From CAVTBT01 sp963733065 (GTDB lineage: Bacteria > Actinomycetota > Thermoleophilia > Gaiellales > Gaiellaceae), in the NCBI GenBank assembly GCA_963733065.1, contig CAVTBT010000002.1:186001-250000 (forward strand): DNA of 64,000 nt, written 5' to 3'. Positions 17,696 through 26,182 of the stretch are shown piece after piece. The notes under the pieces were generated by a model. That model saw only the letters and a program-made list of their open reading frames with translations, had not been told where the DNA came from and made no database searches. Every line of letters begins with the position of its first letter. The stretch's first letter is position 1. A program made the translations under genes and the position numbers.

Positions 17696-18645
17696 GCGAA
17701 GACGCGCTCCCGGCTCGGCGCCGCGTAGACGATCTGCCCCGTCTCGAGCTCGAGCTCCTCGAGCCGGTCACGCGTCAGCTTCGCAACCACGACCTCGCCG
17801 GCCCCGTCGACCAGCTCGACCTTCGCGTCGAAGCCGAGCACGGTGATGCGCTCGACCATGACCTCGACAGCTCCCTCCGACGGCTCGTACGCGAGGTGGA
17901 TGTCGTGCGGCCGCACGAGGGCCTCGCCGAGCGCGTTCGCGTCCCCGACGAAGCGCATCACGAACTCTGTTGCAGGCTCGTCGTAGAGCGAGCGCGGCGA
18001 GCCGACCTGCTCCAGCCGTCCGTGGTTCAGCACGGCGATCTGGTCGGCGACCTCCATCGCCTCCTCCTGGTCGTGCGTCACGAAGACCGTGGTCACGTGC
18101 ACCTCGTCGTGGAGCCGGCGCAGCCAGTCGCGCAGCTCGGCGCGGACGCGGGCGTCGAGGGCGCCGAACGGCTCGTCGAGGAGCAGCACGCGCGGCTCCG
18201 GGGCCAGCGCGCGCGCCAGCGCCATGCGCTGGCGCTGCCCGCCGGACAGCTGCGAGGGGTAGCGGTGCCCGAACTGCTGGAGCTGGACGAGCCGCAGCAG
18301 CTCGTCGACCCGCTCGCGGATCTCGGCCCGCGGGCGCTTGCGCACCTTCAGCCCGAACGCGACGTTGTCCCGCACGGTCATGTGCTTGAAGGCCGCGTAG
18401 TGCTGGAAGACGAAGCCGACGTTCCGCTTCTGGGGCACGACCGCGGTGGCGTCCGCGCCGGCGAGGAAGACGGCACCGGTGTCCGCCCACTCGAGCCCGG
18501 CGATGATCCGGAGCAGCGTCGACTTGCCGGAGCCGCTCGGACCGAGCAGCGCGGTCAGCGACCCGCCCTCGACGTCGAGCGTGACGTCGTCCAGCGCGGC
18601 GAAGTCGCCGAAGCGCTTGGTGACGTTGCGGATCTCGATGGACAT
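17692..18645 (-). CDS. cysA: Sulfate ABC transporter, ATP-binding subunit
   Basis: A 317-aa ATPase. It has Walker A GPSGSGKSTL, signature LSGGQRQRMALARA, Walker B VLLLDEPFGALDA and H-loop VTHDQEEAMEVAD, then a TOBE-like tail. The ATG at 18645 shares its A with the stop of the upstream permease gene (TGATG). It powers sulfate/thiosulfate uptake with the two permeases and binding protein upstream. In-frame sequence upstream of the ATG is not CysA-like, which supports this start. Confidence 0.9.
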   Translation of the reverse strand: MSIEIRNVTKRFGDFAALDDVTLDVEGGSLTALLGPSGSGKSTLLRIIAGLEWADTGAVFLAGADATAVVPQKRNVGFVFQHYAAFKHMTVRDNVAFGLKVRKRPRAEIRERVDELLRLVQLQQFGHRYPSQLSGGQRQRMALARALAPEPRVLLLDEPFGALDARVRAELRDWLRRLHDEVHVTTVFVTHDQEEAMEVADQIAVLNHGRLEQVGSPRSLYDEPATEFVMRFVGDANALGEALVRPHDIHLAYEPSEGAVEVMVERITVLGFDAKVELVDGAGEVVVAKLTRDRLEELELETGQIVYAAPSRERVFA

Positions 18646-19436
18646 CAGACGGCTTCCTCCCTCGGCTTGATCACGATCATCGCCACGAGCACGAGCACGG
18701 CCATGGCGGCGAGCACGAGCGAGATGGCGTAGGCACCGGCGACGTCGAAGCTGTCGTAGCGCTCCTCGACGCGGAGCGTCGCGGTCTCCGTCTCGCCCTG
18801 GATCCGACCGGAGACGACCGCGACCGCTCCGTACTCGCCGAGGCAGCGCGCCGTGGTCAGCACGACCCCGTAGACGACCGCCCAGCGGATCGCCGGCAGC
18901 GTGATGCGCCAGAACGTCTGCCACGGCGACGCGCCGAGCGTGCGCGCGGCCTGCTCCTGCTCGTCGCCGATCTCGCGCAGCGTCGGCACCACCTCGCGCG
19001 CGACGAACGGCAGCGACACGAACACGGTCGCGAGCACCATCGCGGGCAGCGCGAAGAGCACCTCGACGCCGTGCTCCTGGAGCCAGCCGCCGAACCAGCC
19101 GTCGCTGCCGTACAGGAGGAACAACGAGAGGCCGACGACGACCGGCGAGAGGGCCAGCGGGAGATCGACGAACGCATTCAGCAGGCCCTTGCCGGGAAAC
19201 CGCCGCCGGACGATCGCGAGCGCGCAGACGACGCCGAACACCGTGTTCAGCGGCACGGCGATCGCGGCGATGATCGCGGTCAGCTTGAACGCGTGCAGCG
19301 TCTCGGGCTGCGTGATCGCCGCCCAGGCCGCGTCGAAGCCGTGCTCGAACGTCCGCCAGAAGATCATCGCCAGTGGGCCGAGCAGCACGGCGGCGAGGTA
19401 CAGCAGCGCGAAAGCGCGAAGGCCCAGGCGCCTCAT
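18645..19436 (-). CDS. cysW: Sulfate ABC transporter permease CysW
   Basis: A 263-aa permease with six predicted helices. The EAA-type loop reads EQAARTLGASPWQTFWRITLP. The region LGEYGAVAVVSGRIQGETET is characteristic of the CysW/CysT pair. The ATG at 19436 overlaps the cysT stop (ATGA), and its stop overlaps the cysA start. It pairs with CysT. Confidence 0.9.
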   Translation of the reverse strand: MRRLGLRAFALLYLAAVLLGPLAMIFWRTFEHGFDAAWAAITQPETLHAFKLTAIIAAIAVPLNTVFGVVCALAIVRRRFPGKGLLNAFVDLPLALSPVVVGLSLFLLYGSDGWFGGWLQEHGVEVLFALPAMVLATVFVSLPFVAREVVPTLREIGDEQEQAARTLGASPWQTFWRITLPAIRWAVVYGVVLTTARCLGEYGAVAVVSGRIQGETETATLRVEERYDSFDVAGAYAISLVLAAMAVLVLVAMIVIKPREEAV

Positions 19437-20194
19437 GCGTCCTGCGCGGCCTCGTGCCGCGTGGCGAGCCGTCGGACTATGCCGATGAGCAGGATGACCG
19501 CGAACGACGCCGTCAAGAGGACGACTGCGACCGCTGCCGCCCCAGGCCGGTCGCCGCCCTCGATGCGGGTGAGGATGTAGACCGAGGCGACCTCGGTCTG
19601 GTACGGCAGGTTGCCGGAGATGATCACGAGCGAGCCGATCTCGCCGACGGCGCGCGCGAAGGCGAGGGCGACGCCGGACAGGATCCCCGGGAGGATGTTC
19701 GGCAAGACGATGCGCCGGAAGACGGCGAAGTCCGAGCCGCCGAGCGACTTGCCGGCCTCCTCCATCTCGCTGTCGAGCTCGAGGAGCACCGGCTGAACGG
19801 TGCGGACGACGAACGGAAGCGTCACGAAGAGGAGGGCGAGCACGATCGCGGTGCGCGTGAACGCGACGTTGATCGAGACCGGCGACGTCGGGCCGTAGAG
19901 CGCGAGCAGCGTCAGACCGGCGACGATCGTCGGCAGCGCGAACGGCAGGTCGATGACCGCGTTCACGAGCGACTTGCCGCGGAAGTCGTCGCGGACGAGC
20001 ACCCAGGCGATGATCGTCCCGACGACGGCGTTGACCAGCGCCACGACGAGCGCGGCGCCGAAGCTGAGCTTCAGCGCCGCGACGGCCTGCGGGCTCGAGA
20101 CGACCTCCCAGAAGCCGGCGCCTCCGGCCTGCGTCGACTCCCAGATCACGGCCGCCATGGGCAGTGCCACGACGAGGGTCAGGAAGATCGTCAC
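19433..20194 (-). CDS. cysT: Sulfate ABC transporter permease CysT
   Basis: At least 253 aa, with six helices and the loop EEAGKSLGGSDFAVFRRIVLP and VGEIGSLVIISGN. The only standard start is the GTG at 20194. However, the frame stays open and protein-like for 26 more codons (ASTALSLGF just before it), up to a CTG at 20272 that overlaps the stop of the binding-protein gene. A start there would give 279 aa, the normal length for CysT. The true start is therefore uncertain and may be a rare CTG. Either way it is coupled to sbp upstream and cysW downstream. Confidence 0.85.
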   Translation of the reverse strand: MTIFLTLVVALPMAAVIWESTQAGGAGFWEVVSSPQAVAALKLSFGAALVVALVNAVVGTIIAWVLVRDDFRGKSLVNAVIDLPFALPTIVAGLTLLALYGPTSPVSINVAFTRTAIVLALLFVTLPFVVRTVQPVLLELDSEMEEAGKSLGGSDFAVFRRIVLPNILPGILSGVALAFARAVGEIGSLVIISGNLPYQTEVASVYILTRIEGGDRPGAAAVAVVLLTASFAVILLIGIVRRLATRHEAAQDA

Positions 20195-20264
20195 GAAGCC
20201 GAGCGAGAGGGCGGTCGACGCCCTGTCGCTCGGCTTGCGGACCGCGCGGCGCTCGAGCGCGAGC

Positions 20265-21266
20265 TCAGCCAGCGGGACCGCCCACCTTCCGCTCGATCTC
20301 GACCATGATCCCGTTCTTCGGGTCGAACCACTTCTTGTTTGCCGCGGTCCACCCGCCGATGTACTTGTGGTCGATCCGGAAGACGCCCGGTCGGTTCGGA
20401 TACTGCTTCTGGAACTCCCGCTGCACGGCCGCCCCGACCGGCCGGTAGCCGTACTGGGCGAAGATCCGCTGCGCCTGCGGCGTCTTCGTGAAGCGGATGA
20501 ACGTGTTCGCGAGCTCGCGGTGCTCGCTGTTCTTCAGCACCGCGATCGGCGCCTCGATCAGAAGCGTCTGGCGCGGGATCACGTACTCGAGCTTGGCGAG
20601 CCGCGCCTCGTTCTCGTACGTGATGAAGACGTCGCCCTTGCCGGCGACGAACGTGTTCGTCGCGTTACGGCCCGAGCTGTCCTGCGAGACGACATTCCGG
20701 AACATGCGGAGGATGAAGTCCTGCCCCTGCTTGTCGGTCTTGCCGAGCCGCCGCTGCGAGCCGTAGGCGGCGAGGATGTTCCACTTGGCGGCACCCGACG
20801 AGAACGGGTTGGGCGTGACGACGTCCACGTCCGGCCTGGCCAGGTCGCTCCAGTACTTGATGTTCTTGGGATTCCCGTTGCGCACGGCAAAGACGACCAC
20901 CGAGTTCGTCGCGATGCCCTTGGTCGACTGGCGGTTCCACGTCGGGTCGACGAGCCCGGCCTTCACGAGGACGTCGACGTCGAGCCCGGTGGAGAGGTGG
21001 ACGATGTCCGCCTTGAGGCCCGCCGCGACCGCCCGCGCCTGGTCGCCTGACGCGCCGTACGACTGCGAGAAGGACACGTCCTTGCCGGCCGGTGTCTCCT
21101 GCCACGCCTTGATGACTGCGCCGAGCGCCTCGCGCGGCACGGCGTAGCCGACGAGGCTCAGCCGCGTGTCGGTGCGCTTGGCCGGGAGGGCGAACGCCCC
21201 CGACGCAAGCACGGCCGCGGCGGCGACAGAGGTGACGAGGGCGACGGCGATCAGGCGGTTGCGCAT
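20265..21266 (-). CDS. sbp: Sulfate-binding protein of the sulfate ABC importer
   Basis: A 333-aa secreted binding protein. A Sec signal peptide (MRNRLIAVALVTSVAAAAVL, cleavage near AFA-LP) is followed by the sulfate-binding fold: LVGYAVPREALG, QSYGASGDQARAV, NPFSSGAAKWNILAAYG, FVAGKGDVFITYENEA. The start at 21266 is chosen by signal-peptide position and a GGGAG site 8 bases upstream; 28 extra in-frame codons upstream look non-coding. It is the first gene of the sbp-cysT-cysW-cysA operon. An inverted repeat just upstream (21283-21299) may be its operator. Confidence 0.9.
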   Translation of the reverse strand: MRNRLIAVALVTSVAAAAVLASGAFALPAKRTDTRLSLVGYAVPREALGAVIKAWQETPAGKDVSFSQSYGASGDQARAVAAGLKADIVHLSTGLDVDVLVKAGLVDPTWNRQSTKGIATNSVVVFAVRNGNPKNIKYWSDLARPDVDVVTPNPFSSGAAKWNILAAYGSQRRLGKTDKQGQDFILRMFRNVVSQDSSGRNATNTFVAGKGDVFITYENEARLAKLEYVIPRQTLLIEAPIAVLKNSEHRELANTFIRFTKTPQAQRIFAQYGYRPVGAAVQREFQKQYPNRPGVFRIDHKYIGGWTAANKKWFDPKNGIMVEIERKVGGPAG

Positions 21267-21282
21267 ACGGAGCTCCCTTTTG

Positions 21283-21299
21283 TCTACAGAAGAAGTAGA
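21283..21299. promoter_or_regulatory. Inverted repeat upstream of sbp, possible operator
   Basis: TCTAC-AGAAGAA-GTAGA: 5-bp arms, 7-bp spacer, centred ~25 bases before the sbp ATG and next to its ribosome binding site. It lies in an AT-richer patch. A repressor of the sulfur operon, for example the nearby Rrf2 protein, could bind here. The arm length is short, so chance is possible. Confidence 0.35.
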
Positions 21300-21377
21300 G
21301 ATTAGCGACCGTGATGGTACGCATAAGCGATGCTGCGGCGCAAACGACAATCGCTTGGCGGACGGTGCGAGTTTCGA

Positions 21378-22346
21378 TCAGGCCTGCGCGAGCGCCTGCT
21401 CGAGGTCGGCCCAGAGCTCGTCCGGATCCTCGAGCCCGACGGAGAGGCGCAGCAGGCCTGGCGGGCAGCGCTCGCCCTCCCAGCGGTGCCGGCTCTCGAC
21501 CTTGGAGCGCGCGCCGCCGAGGCTGGTCGCGTTCACGATCAGCCGCGTCGCCGTCTCGACGCGGCGCGCCGCCTCGGCGTCGGCGACGTCGAAGGAGATC
21601 AGGCCGCCGAGCTCGGGGTAGCGGACGATCGCGACGGCGGCGTGCCCACGCAGGCGGTCGGCGAGGATCCGCGCGGACGAGGACTGGCGCTCGACGCGGA
21701 CGCGCAGCGTCTCGAGCCCGCGGGCGACGAGGAACGCCGCGTCGGGCGAAGCGACGGCGCCCGTGGCCCAGCGCAGCCGCCGCAGGCGCTCGTAGAGGTC
21801 TCCGTCGCGCACGGTCACCGCGCCGGCGAGCACGTCGTCGTGGCCTGCGAGGTACTTGGTCGCGCTGTGGAGCGCGACGTCGCAGCCGAGCTCGAGCGGC
21901 CGCACGGCGAGGGGCGTCGCGACCGTCGAGTCGCAGACGACCGGTGCGTCGTGCGCGGCCGCCGCCTCGAAGTCGGGCATGGTCAGCATCGGGTTCGCCG
22001 GTGCCTCGAGCCAGACCAGCGCCGCCTCTGTGGGCGGCGGGCCGGTCTGGTCGAACTCGACGACCCGCACGCCCCACGGCTCGAGCAGGCGGAACAGCAC
22101 TCCGGTGCCGTAGTACGCCCCCTCGGCGAGCGCCACGACAGCGCCCGGCTGTCCGAGTCCGAGCAGGACGGTCGCCACCGCGGACATGCCCGACGGGAAG
22201 AGGAGCGCCCGTCCGCCGTCGAGGGCGCCGAGCGTCTCCTCGACCGCCTCCCCGGCTGGATGACCGGCCCGCGCGTACGAGAACCGACCCGGCTCGCCGT
22301 CCTCGTACGGCCAGACGGTCGAGCGGTCGACCGGCGCAGGGGCCAA
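21378..22346 (-). CDS. Cystathionine gamma-synthase/lyase-type PLP enzyme
   Basis: A 322-aa enzyme of the Cys/Met metabolism PLP family. Seen are FSYARAGHPAGEAVEETL at the N-terminus, FPSGMSAVATVLL, WLEAPANPML, the PLP aspartate in VVCDSTVATP and the Schiff-base lysine in LHSATKYLAGHDDVLAG. The family adds or removes sulfur in transsulfuration (cystathionine synthesis or cleavage, or O-acetylhomoserine sulfhydrylation). Which reaction cannot be fixed from motifs. It is somewhat short (family ~380 aa). Start is TTG at 22346. Its position beside the sulfate importer strengthens a sulfur role. Confidence 0.85.
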   Translation of the reverse strand: MAPAPVDRSTVWPYEDGEPGRFSYARAGHPAGEAVEETLGALDGGRALLFPSGMSAVATVLLGLGQPGAVVALAEGAYYGTGVLFRLLEPWGVRVVEFDQTGPPPTEAALVWLEAPANPMLTMPDFEAAAAHDAPVVCDSTVATPLAVRPLELGCDVALHSATKYLAGHDDVLAGAVTVRDGDLYERLRRLRWATGAVASPDAAFLVARGLETLRVRVERQSSSARILADRLRGHAAVAIVRYPELGGLISFDVADAEAARRVETATRLIVNATSLGGARSKVESRHRWEGERCPPGLLRLSVGLEDPDELWADLEQALAQA

Positions 22347-22520
22347 TCCCCTAGCCGCTCGCTCCGGCCGGGCTGCGCCGCGGCTGGCGGCTCAGCATGG
22401 CGTCGCGCTCGGCCGGGTCGACCACGGCCGGATCGTACGCCAGTGAACCCACGGCGCCTCGTCGTGCGAAAGCCCGGGCGATGAACCGGACGCCGGAGCG
22501 GCTGCGAATACCGCAGTCAC

Positions 22521-23093
22521 GTGAACGCGCTCGCCGTCTCGCAACCGTACGCCGCCGCAGCCGAGGAGGCCGGGCTGGTGGCACGCGTCGCGGCCGGGGA
22601 GCGTGAGGAGCCGTTGGCGGAGCTGTACGCCCGCTACGGGTCGCGGTTGTACGGCCTCGGGCTCCGGCTGCTCGGCGATCGAGGGCTCGCGGAAGAGCTC
22701 GTTCAGGAGACGTTCGTCAGGCTCTGGCGGTCGGCGGGCCGGTTCGACGCCCGGCGGGGAACGGTGCGCACGTTCGTCTTCACGCTCGCACGGCGGGCGG
22801 CCGTCGACATGCGGCGCCGGCCGGCGTGGCGGCCGCAGGCAGGGCGGGATGAGCCGGCTCCCGTCGCCGACGACGACGTCGAGGCGATCGTGCTCGGGCT
22901 CGATCTCCGCGACGCGCTCGGCGCGCTCTCGCCCAAGCACGCCGAGGTGCTTCGCCTCACGCACGACGAGGGTCTGACCCAGCCACAGATCGCGCATCGG
23001 CTCGGCGTGCCGCTCGGGACGGTCAAGACGCGGGTCTACCACGCGCTCAGGGCGCTCAAGCTCGAGCTGGAGGAGCGAGGCCTCGATGTCTGA
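22521..23093 (+). CDS. ECF sigma factor, SigK-like
   Basis: A 190-aa group IV sigma factor. Region 2 (LYARYGSRLYGLGLRLLGDR, AEELVQETFVRLWRSAGRFD) and region 4 (LSPKHAEVLRLTHDEGLTQP, GTVKTRVYHALRAL) are complete. The next gene is an RskA-type anti-sigma overlapping by 8 bases, so the pair is a membrane-linked stress switch. Start is GTG at 22521. The 174 bp upstream should hold its promoter; I could not identify a convincing ECF -35/-10 pair there. Confidence 0.9.
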   Translation: MNALAVSQPYAAAAEEAGLVARVAAGEREEPLAELYARYGSRLYGLGLRLLGDRGLAEELVQETFVRLWRSAGRFDARRGTVRTFVFTLARRAAVDMRRRPAWRPQAGRDEPAPVADDDVEAIVLGLDLRDALGALSPKHAEVLRLTHDEGLTQPQIAHRLGVPLGTVKTRVYHALRALKLELEERGLDV

Positions 23094-23794
23094 CAACGGC
23101 TCCACGTACGACGTGCACGTCGACCTGGGCGGGTACGTGCTCCAGGCGCTCGAGCCGGAGGAGCATGCGGCCTTCGAGCGCCACCTCGAGACGTGCGACC
23201 GCTGCCGCGCCGAGCTCGCCGAGCTGTCGGACATCCCGCAGCGTCTGGGCGCGATGGCGCCCGCCTGGGAGCTGCCCGCGGGGCTCGAGGCGCGGGCCCT
23301 CGTCGCCGTGGAGCGCGCGGCCGGCGCAGAGCGGCGCACCGCGCCCGACGCCGCGGCGCGGCCTCGGCCGCCGGCTCGCGCTCGTCCCCGTCGCGGCGGC
23401 CGCGCTGGCGCTCGCGTTCGCGGCCGGCAGCCGGCTGGACGCCGGTCAGCCCGGCGAGCTCGAGCTCCAGGCGACGCTGACGTCGCCCGCAGGTGTCGAG
23501 GCGACCGCGCGGGTGACGAGGACCGGAATCGGGCGTGTGGTCGTGCTCCGTTCCGACGAGCTGCCGGTCCTGCCGAAGGGCGAGCTCTACGAGGTGTGGT
23601 TCCTCGGGCCCGGCGACTCGGCGTCGAGCCCAAACCGCATCTCGGCCGGCACCTTCCATCCCGACGAGGACGGACGCACGCGCGTGCAGCTCGCCGCCGC
23701 CGTCGATCCGGCCAGGTATCCGGTGCTCAGCGTGACGAAGGAGGCGGGCGACGGCGATCCGCGTCCCGGCGTGGAGGTGCTGCGGTCGCGGTAG
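23086..23794 (+). pseudogene. RskA-like anti-sigma factor, frameshifted
   Basis: The ATG at 23086 overlaps the sigma gene. The first ~80 codons encode a zinc-binding anti-sigma domain (FERHLETCDRCRAEL, an HxxxCxxC motif). The frame then fails inside a GC run near 23340-23365. The protein resumes in the +1 frame with a membrane helix (RRLALVPVAAAALALAFAAG) and an RskA C-terminal domain (LPVLPKGELYEVWFLGPG, AGTFHPDEDGRTRVQL), stopping at 23792-23794. Together the halves make one normal ~235-aa anti-sigma-K factor. As written, only the cytoplasmic domain would be made, without the membrane anchor. It is either a real mutation that changes sigma control or a sequence error. Confidence 0.8.
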
Positions 23795-23808
23795 GCTCGC
23801 GCCCCACG

Positions 23809-24360
23809 GTGGGCGAGCGGGAGACATACCGGGTCGAGGTCGAAGGCGTCGCACGGGAGCTGCCGCTCTTCGAGGTCGCGCCGAAGCTCCGCATCGCGGT
23901 CTTCAATCTGCTCGGCGACACCGAGATCGTCGAGGCTGCGGCCCGTGGCCTGGCCCGTCGGCTCGAGGGCGTCGAAGCAGACGTCCTCGTCACCGCCGAG
24001 ACGAAGAGCGTGCCGCTCGTCTACGAGCTCGCGCGGCAGCTCGAGCTGCCCTGGGTCGTGCTGCGGAAGGAGCACAAGCCCTACATGGGCGACACCGTCA
24101 GCGCCGAGACGGTCTCGATCACGACCGGCCATCCGCAGACGCTGCACCTGGACGAGAAGGATCGGGAGCTCGTCGCCGGGCGGCGCGCCGTAATCGTCGA
24201 CGACGTCGTGTCGACCGGCAGCACGCTCGAGGGCATGCGAAGCGTCGTCGCGCAGGCCGGCGGCGCCGTGGCGGCGGAGGCAGCCGTGTTCACCGAGGGC
24301 GACGAGCGCGAGACGGAGGGCATCGTCGCGCTCGGCCATCTGCCGCTCTTTCCAGGTTAG
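23809..24360 (+). CDS. Phosphoribosyltransferase, adenine PRTase-like
   Basis: A 183-aa type I phosphoribosyltransferase with the PRPP-binding loop AVIVDDVVSTGSTLEGM and a flexible-loop region VLRKEHKPYMGDTVSAETVS. The second part resembles adenine phosphoribosyltransferase. The N-terminal ~35 residues (ETYRVEVEGVARELPLFEVA) are less typical, so another purine base is possible. Start is GTG at 23809. Its TAG stop is also the left tip of the inverted-repeat element at 24358. Confidence 0.75.
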   Translation: MGERETYRVEVEGVARELPLFEVAPKLRIAVFNLLGDTEIVEAAARGLARRLEGVEADVLVTAETKSVPLVYELARQLELPWVVLRKEHKPYMGDTVSAETVSITTGHPQTLHLDEKDRELVAGRRAVIVDDVVSTGSTLEGMRSVVAQAGGAVAAEAAVFTEGDERETEGIVALGHLPLFPG

Positions 24361-24581
24361 ATGGCTGGCGCCCCGATCTCGTGCGCTCGGATGCGCGATC
24401 CGGCGTGTCCGGGACGCTCCCGCGCCTGCCATCGGCGCCTCGCGGCGCCGCTGCCAGGCACGTGCGCTTCGCGTCGCCAGGCCATTGCCGATGCGTCGAG
24501 CATGGCCAATGCCCTGCCGCCACGCCCCGGAGCGGCCGGCTCGCGCCCCGAGGGAGACGATCTCGTGGCGCCAACCATCTA
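24358..24581. repeat. 224-bp element with long imperfect terminal inverted repeats
   Basis: The left end reads TAGATGGCTGGCGCCCCGA; the reverse complement of the right end reads TAGATGGTTGGCGCCACGA. Similarity continues inward for ~60 bases (CTCGG, GCGCGA, CCGGC, TCCGGG blocks align in order). Inside are a perfect hairpin CGGCGCC-TCGC-GGCGCCG near 24434-24451 and a central stem ATTG..ATGC / GCAT..CAAT around 24481-24513. The termini are TA, as left by IS630/mariner-type insertion. It fills the gap between the phosphoribosyltransferase stop and the carboxylase start, has no transposase, and could be a MITE-like element or a structured leader RNA. Both strands happen to be open for ~73 codons, which I treat as a by-product of symmetry. 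Confidence 0.55.
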
Positions 24582-24593
24582 GGCTCCCCGCCG

Positions 24594-26171
24594 ATGGCGG
24601 AGACCGAGCGGAGCGTCCACGAGACGACGCAGGAGAAGCTGGACTGGCTGCGCGAGCTGCGCGAGGAGTCGCTGCACGCGGGCTCCGACCGGGCGGTGGA
24701 GCGCCAGCGCGAGCGGGGCAAGCTGCTGGCCCGCGAGCGCGCCGAACGGCTGCTCGACCCGGGCTCGTTCGTCGAGCTCGACCGGTACGTGCGGCACCGC
24801 AACCCCGAGTTCGACTCGATGGCGAACCGGCCGTACGGCGATGCCGTCGTCACCGGGCACGGCACGATCTTCGGGCGCACGGTCTTCGTCTTCTCGCAGG
24901 ACTTCACCGTCTTCGGCGGATCCCTGTCCGAGGTCTTCGCCGAGAAGATCTGCAAGGTCATGGACCTGGCCCTCAAGTACGGCTGCCCGGTGATCGGCAT
25001 CAACGACTCCGGCGGGGCGCGCATCCAGGAGGGCGTCGTCTCGCTCGCCGGCTATGCGGAGATCTTCTGGCGCAACGTCCAGGCCTCGGGCGTCGTGCCG
25101 CAGCTCTCGCTGATCATGGGTCCCTGCGCGGGCGGCGCCGTCTACTCGCCGGCGATCACCGACTTCGTGCTCATGGTCGAGGAGACGTCCTACATGTTCA
25201 TCACGGGGCCCGACGTCGTGAAAACCGTGACCGGCGAGGAAATCGGCTTCGAAGAGCTCGGCGGAGCGGCGACGCATGCCACGAAGTCGGGCGTGGCGCA
25301 CGTCACGGCGCCCGACGAGCAGTCCTGCCTCGACGACGCGCGGCTCCTCCTGTCGTTCCTGCCGCAGAACAACCTCGAGTCGCCGCCCTGGGCCGCTCCG
25401 GCCGATCCCGTCGACCGCGAGGACGCGGCGCTGGACATGCTCATCCCGGACAGCCCGAACAAGCCCTACGACATGAAGGCCGTGATCGGCCACGTCGTCG
25501 ACGAGGGCCTGTTCATGGAGGTGCAGCCGCATTTCGCCGAGAACATCGTCTGCGGGTTCGCACGCCTCGGCGGCCACTCGATCGGGGTCGTCGGCAACCA
25601 GCCAGGCGCGCTCGCCGGGGTGCTGGACATCGACGCGTCGGTGAAGGCCGCGCGCTTCGTCCGCACGTGCGACGCCTTCAACGTCCCGCTCGTGACGTTC
25701 GTCGACGTGCCGGGCTTCCTGCCCGGGACGGCGCAGGAGTGGGGCGGCATCATCCGCCACGGCGCGAAGCTGCTCTACGCCTACGCCGAGGCGACCGTTC
25801 CGAAGCTGACGGTGATCACCCGGAAGGCGTACGGCGGGGCGTACGACGTCATGAGCTCCAAGCACATCCGCGCCGACTTCAACGTCGCGTGGCCGACCGC
25901 GGAGGTCGCGGTCATGGGGCCGGAGGGCGCCGTCAACATCGTCTTCCGCAAGGAGCTCGAGGAGGCGGAGGACCCGGATGCCCGCCGCGCCGAGCTGATC
26001 GCGGACTACAAGGAGCGCTTCGCGAACCCGTATCACGCCGCCGAGCGCGGCTATGTGGACGAGGTGATCGAGCCGCGGCGCACGCGGCCCGTGCTCGTGC
26101 GGGCGCTCGAGGTGGCGCTGACGAAGCGCGAGGCGCGCCCGAAGCGCAAGCACGGCAACATCCCCCTTTAG
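24594..26171 (+). CDS. Acyl-CoA (propionyl-CoA) carboxylase, beta/carboxyltransferase subunit
   Basis: A 525-aa carboxyltransferase (PccB/AccD5 type). The N half has the oxyanion glycines (INDSGGARIQEGV, GPCAGGAVYSPA). The C half has VDVPGFLPGTAQEWGGIIRH and KAYGGAYDVMSSKH. It transfers carboxyl from biotin on the alpha chain (28190-29953) to acyl-CoA, feeding malonyl- or methylmalonyl-CoA. The last ~15 residues are Lys/Arg-rich. The ATG at 24594 lies 12 bases past the inverted-repeat element, so any promoter or leader must overlap that element. Confidence 0.95.
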   Translation: MAETERSVHETTQEKLDWLRELREESLHAGSDRAVERQRERGKLLARERAERLLDPGSFVELDRYVRHRNPEFDSMANRPYGDAVVTGHGTIFGRTVFVFSQDFTVFGGSLSEVFAEKICKVMDLALKYGCPVIGINDSGGARIQEGVVSLAGYAEIFWRNVQASGVVPQLSLIMGPCAGGAVYSPAITDFVLMVEETSYMFITGPDVVKTVTGEEIGFEELGGAATHATKSGVAHVTAPDEQSCLDDARLLLSFLPQNNLESPPWAAPADPVDREDAALDMLIPDSPNKPYDMKAVIGHVVDEGLFMEVQPHFAENIVCGFARLGGHSIGVVGNQPGALAGVLDIDASVKAARFVRTCDAFNVPLVTFVDVPGFLPGTAQEWGGIIRHGAKLLYAYAEATVPKLTVITRKAYGGAYDVMSSKHIRADFNVAWPTAEVAVMGPEGAVNIVFRKELEEAEDPDARRAELIADYKERFANPYHAAERGYVDEVIEPRRTRPVLVRALEVALTKREARPKRKHGNIPL

Positions 26172-26182
26172 TTGCAGTCCGG

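Noticed and set aside
22347..22520. ECF-type autoregulatory promoter before the SigK-like gene
   Set aside because: An AAC...CGTC-like pair is present but the spacing is too short for an ECF promoter, so it is not listed.
24361..24582. Pair of ~73-codon ORFs on opposite strands in the inverted-repeat element
   Set aside because: The two resemble each other because the DNA is symmetric; neither has a ribosome site or a recognisable motif.
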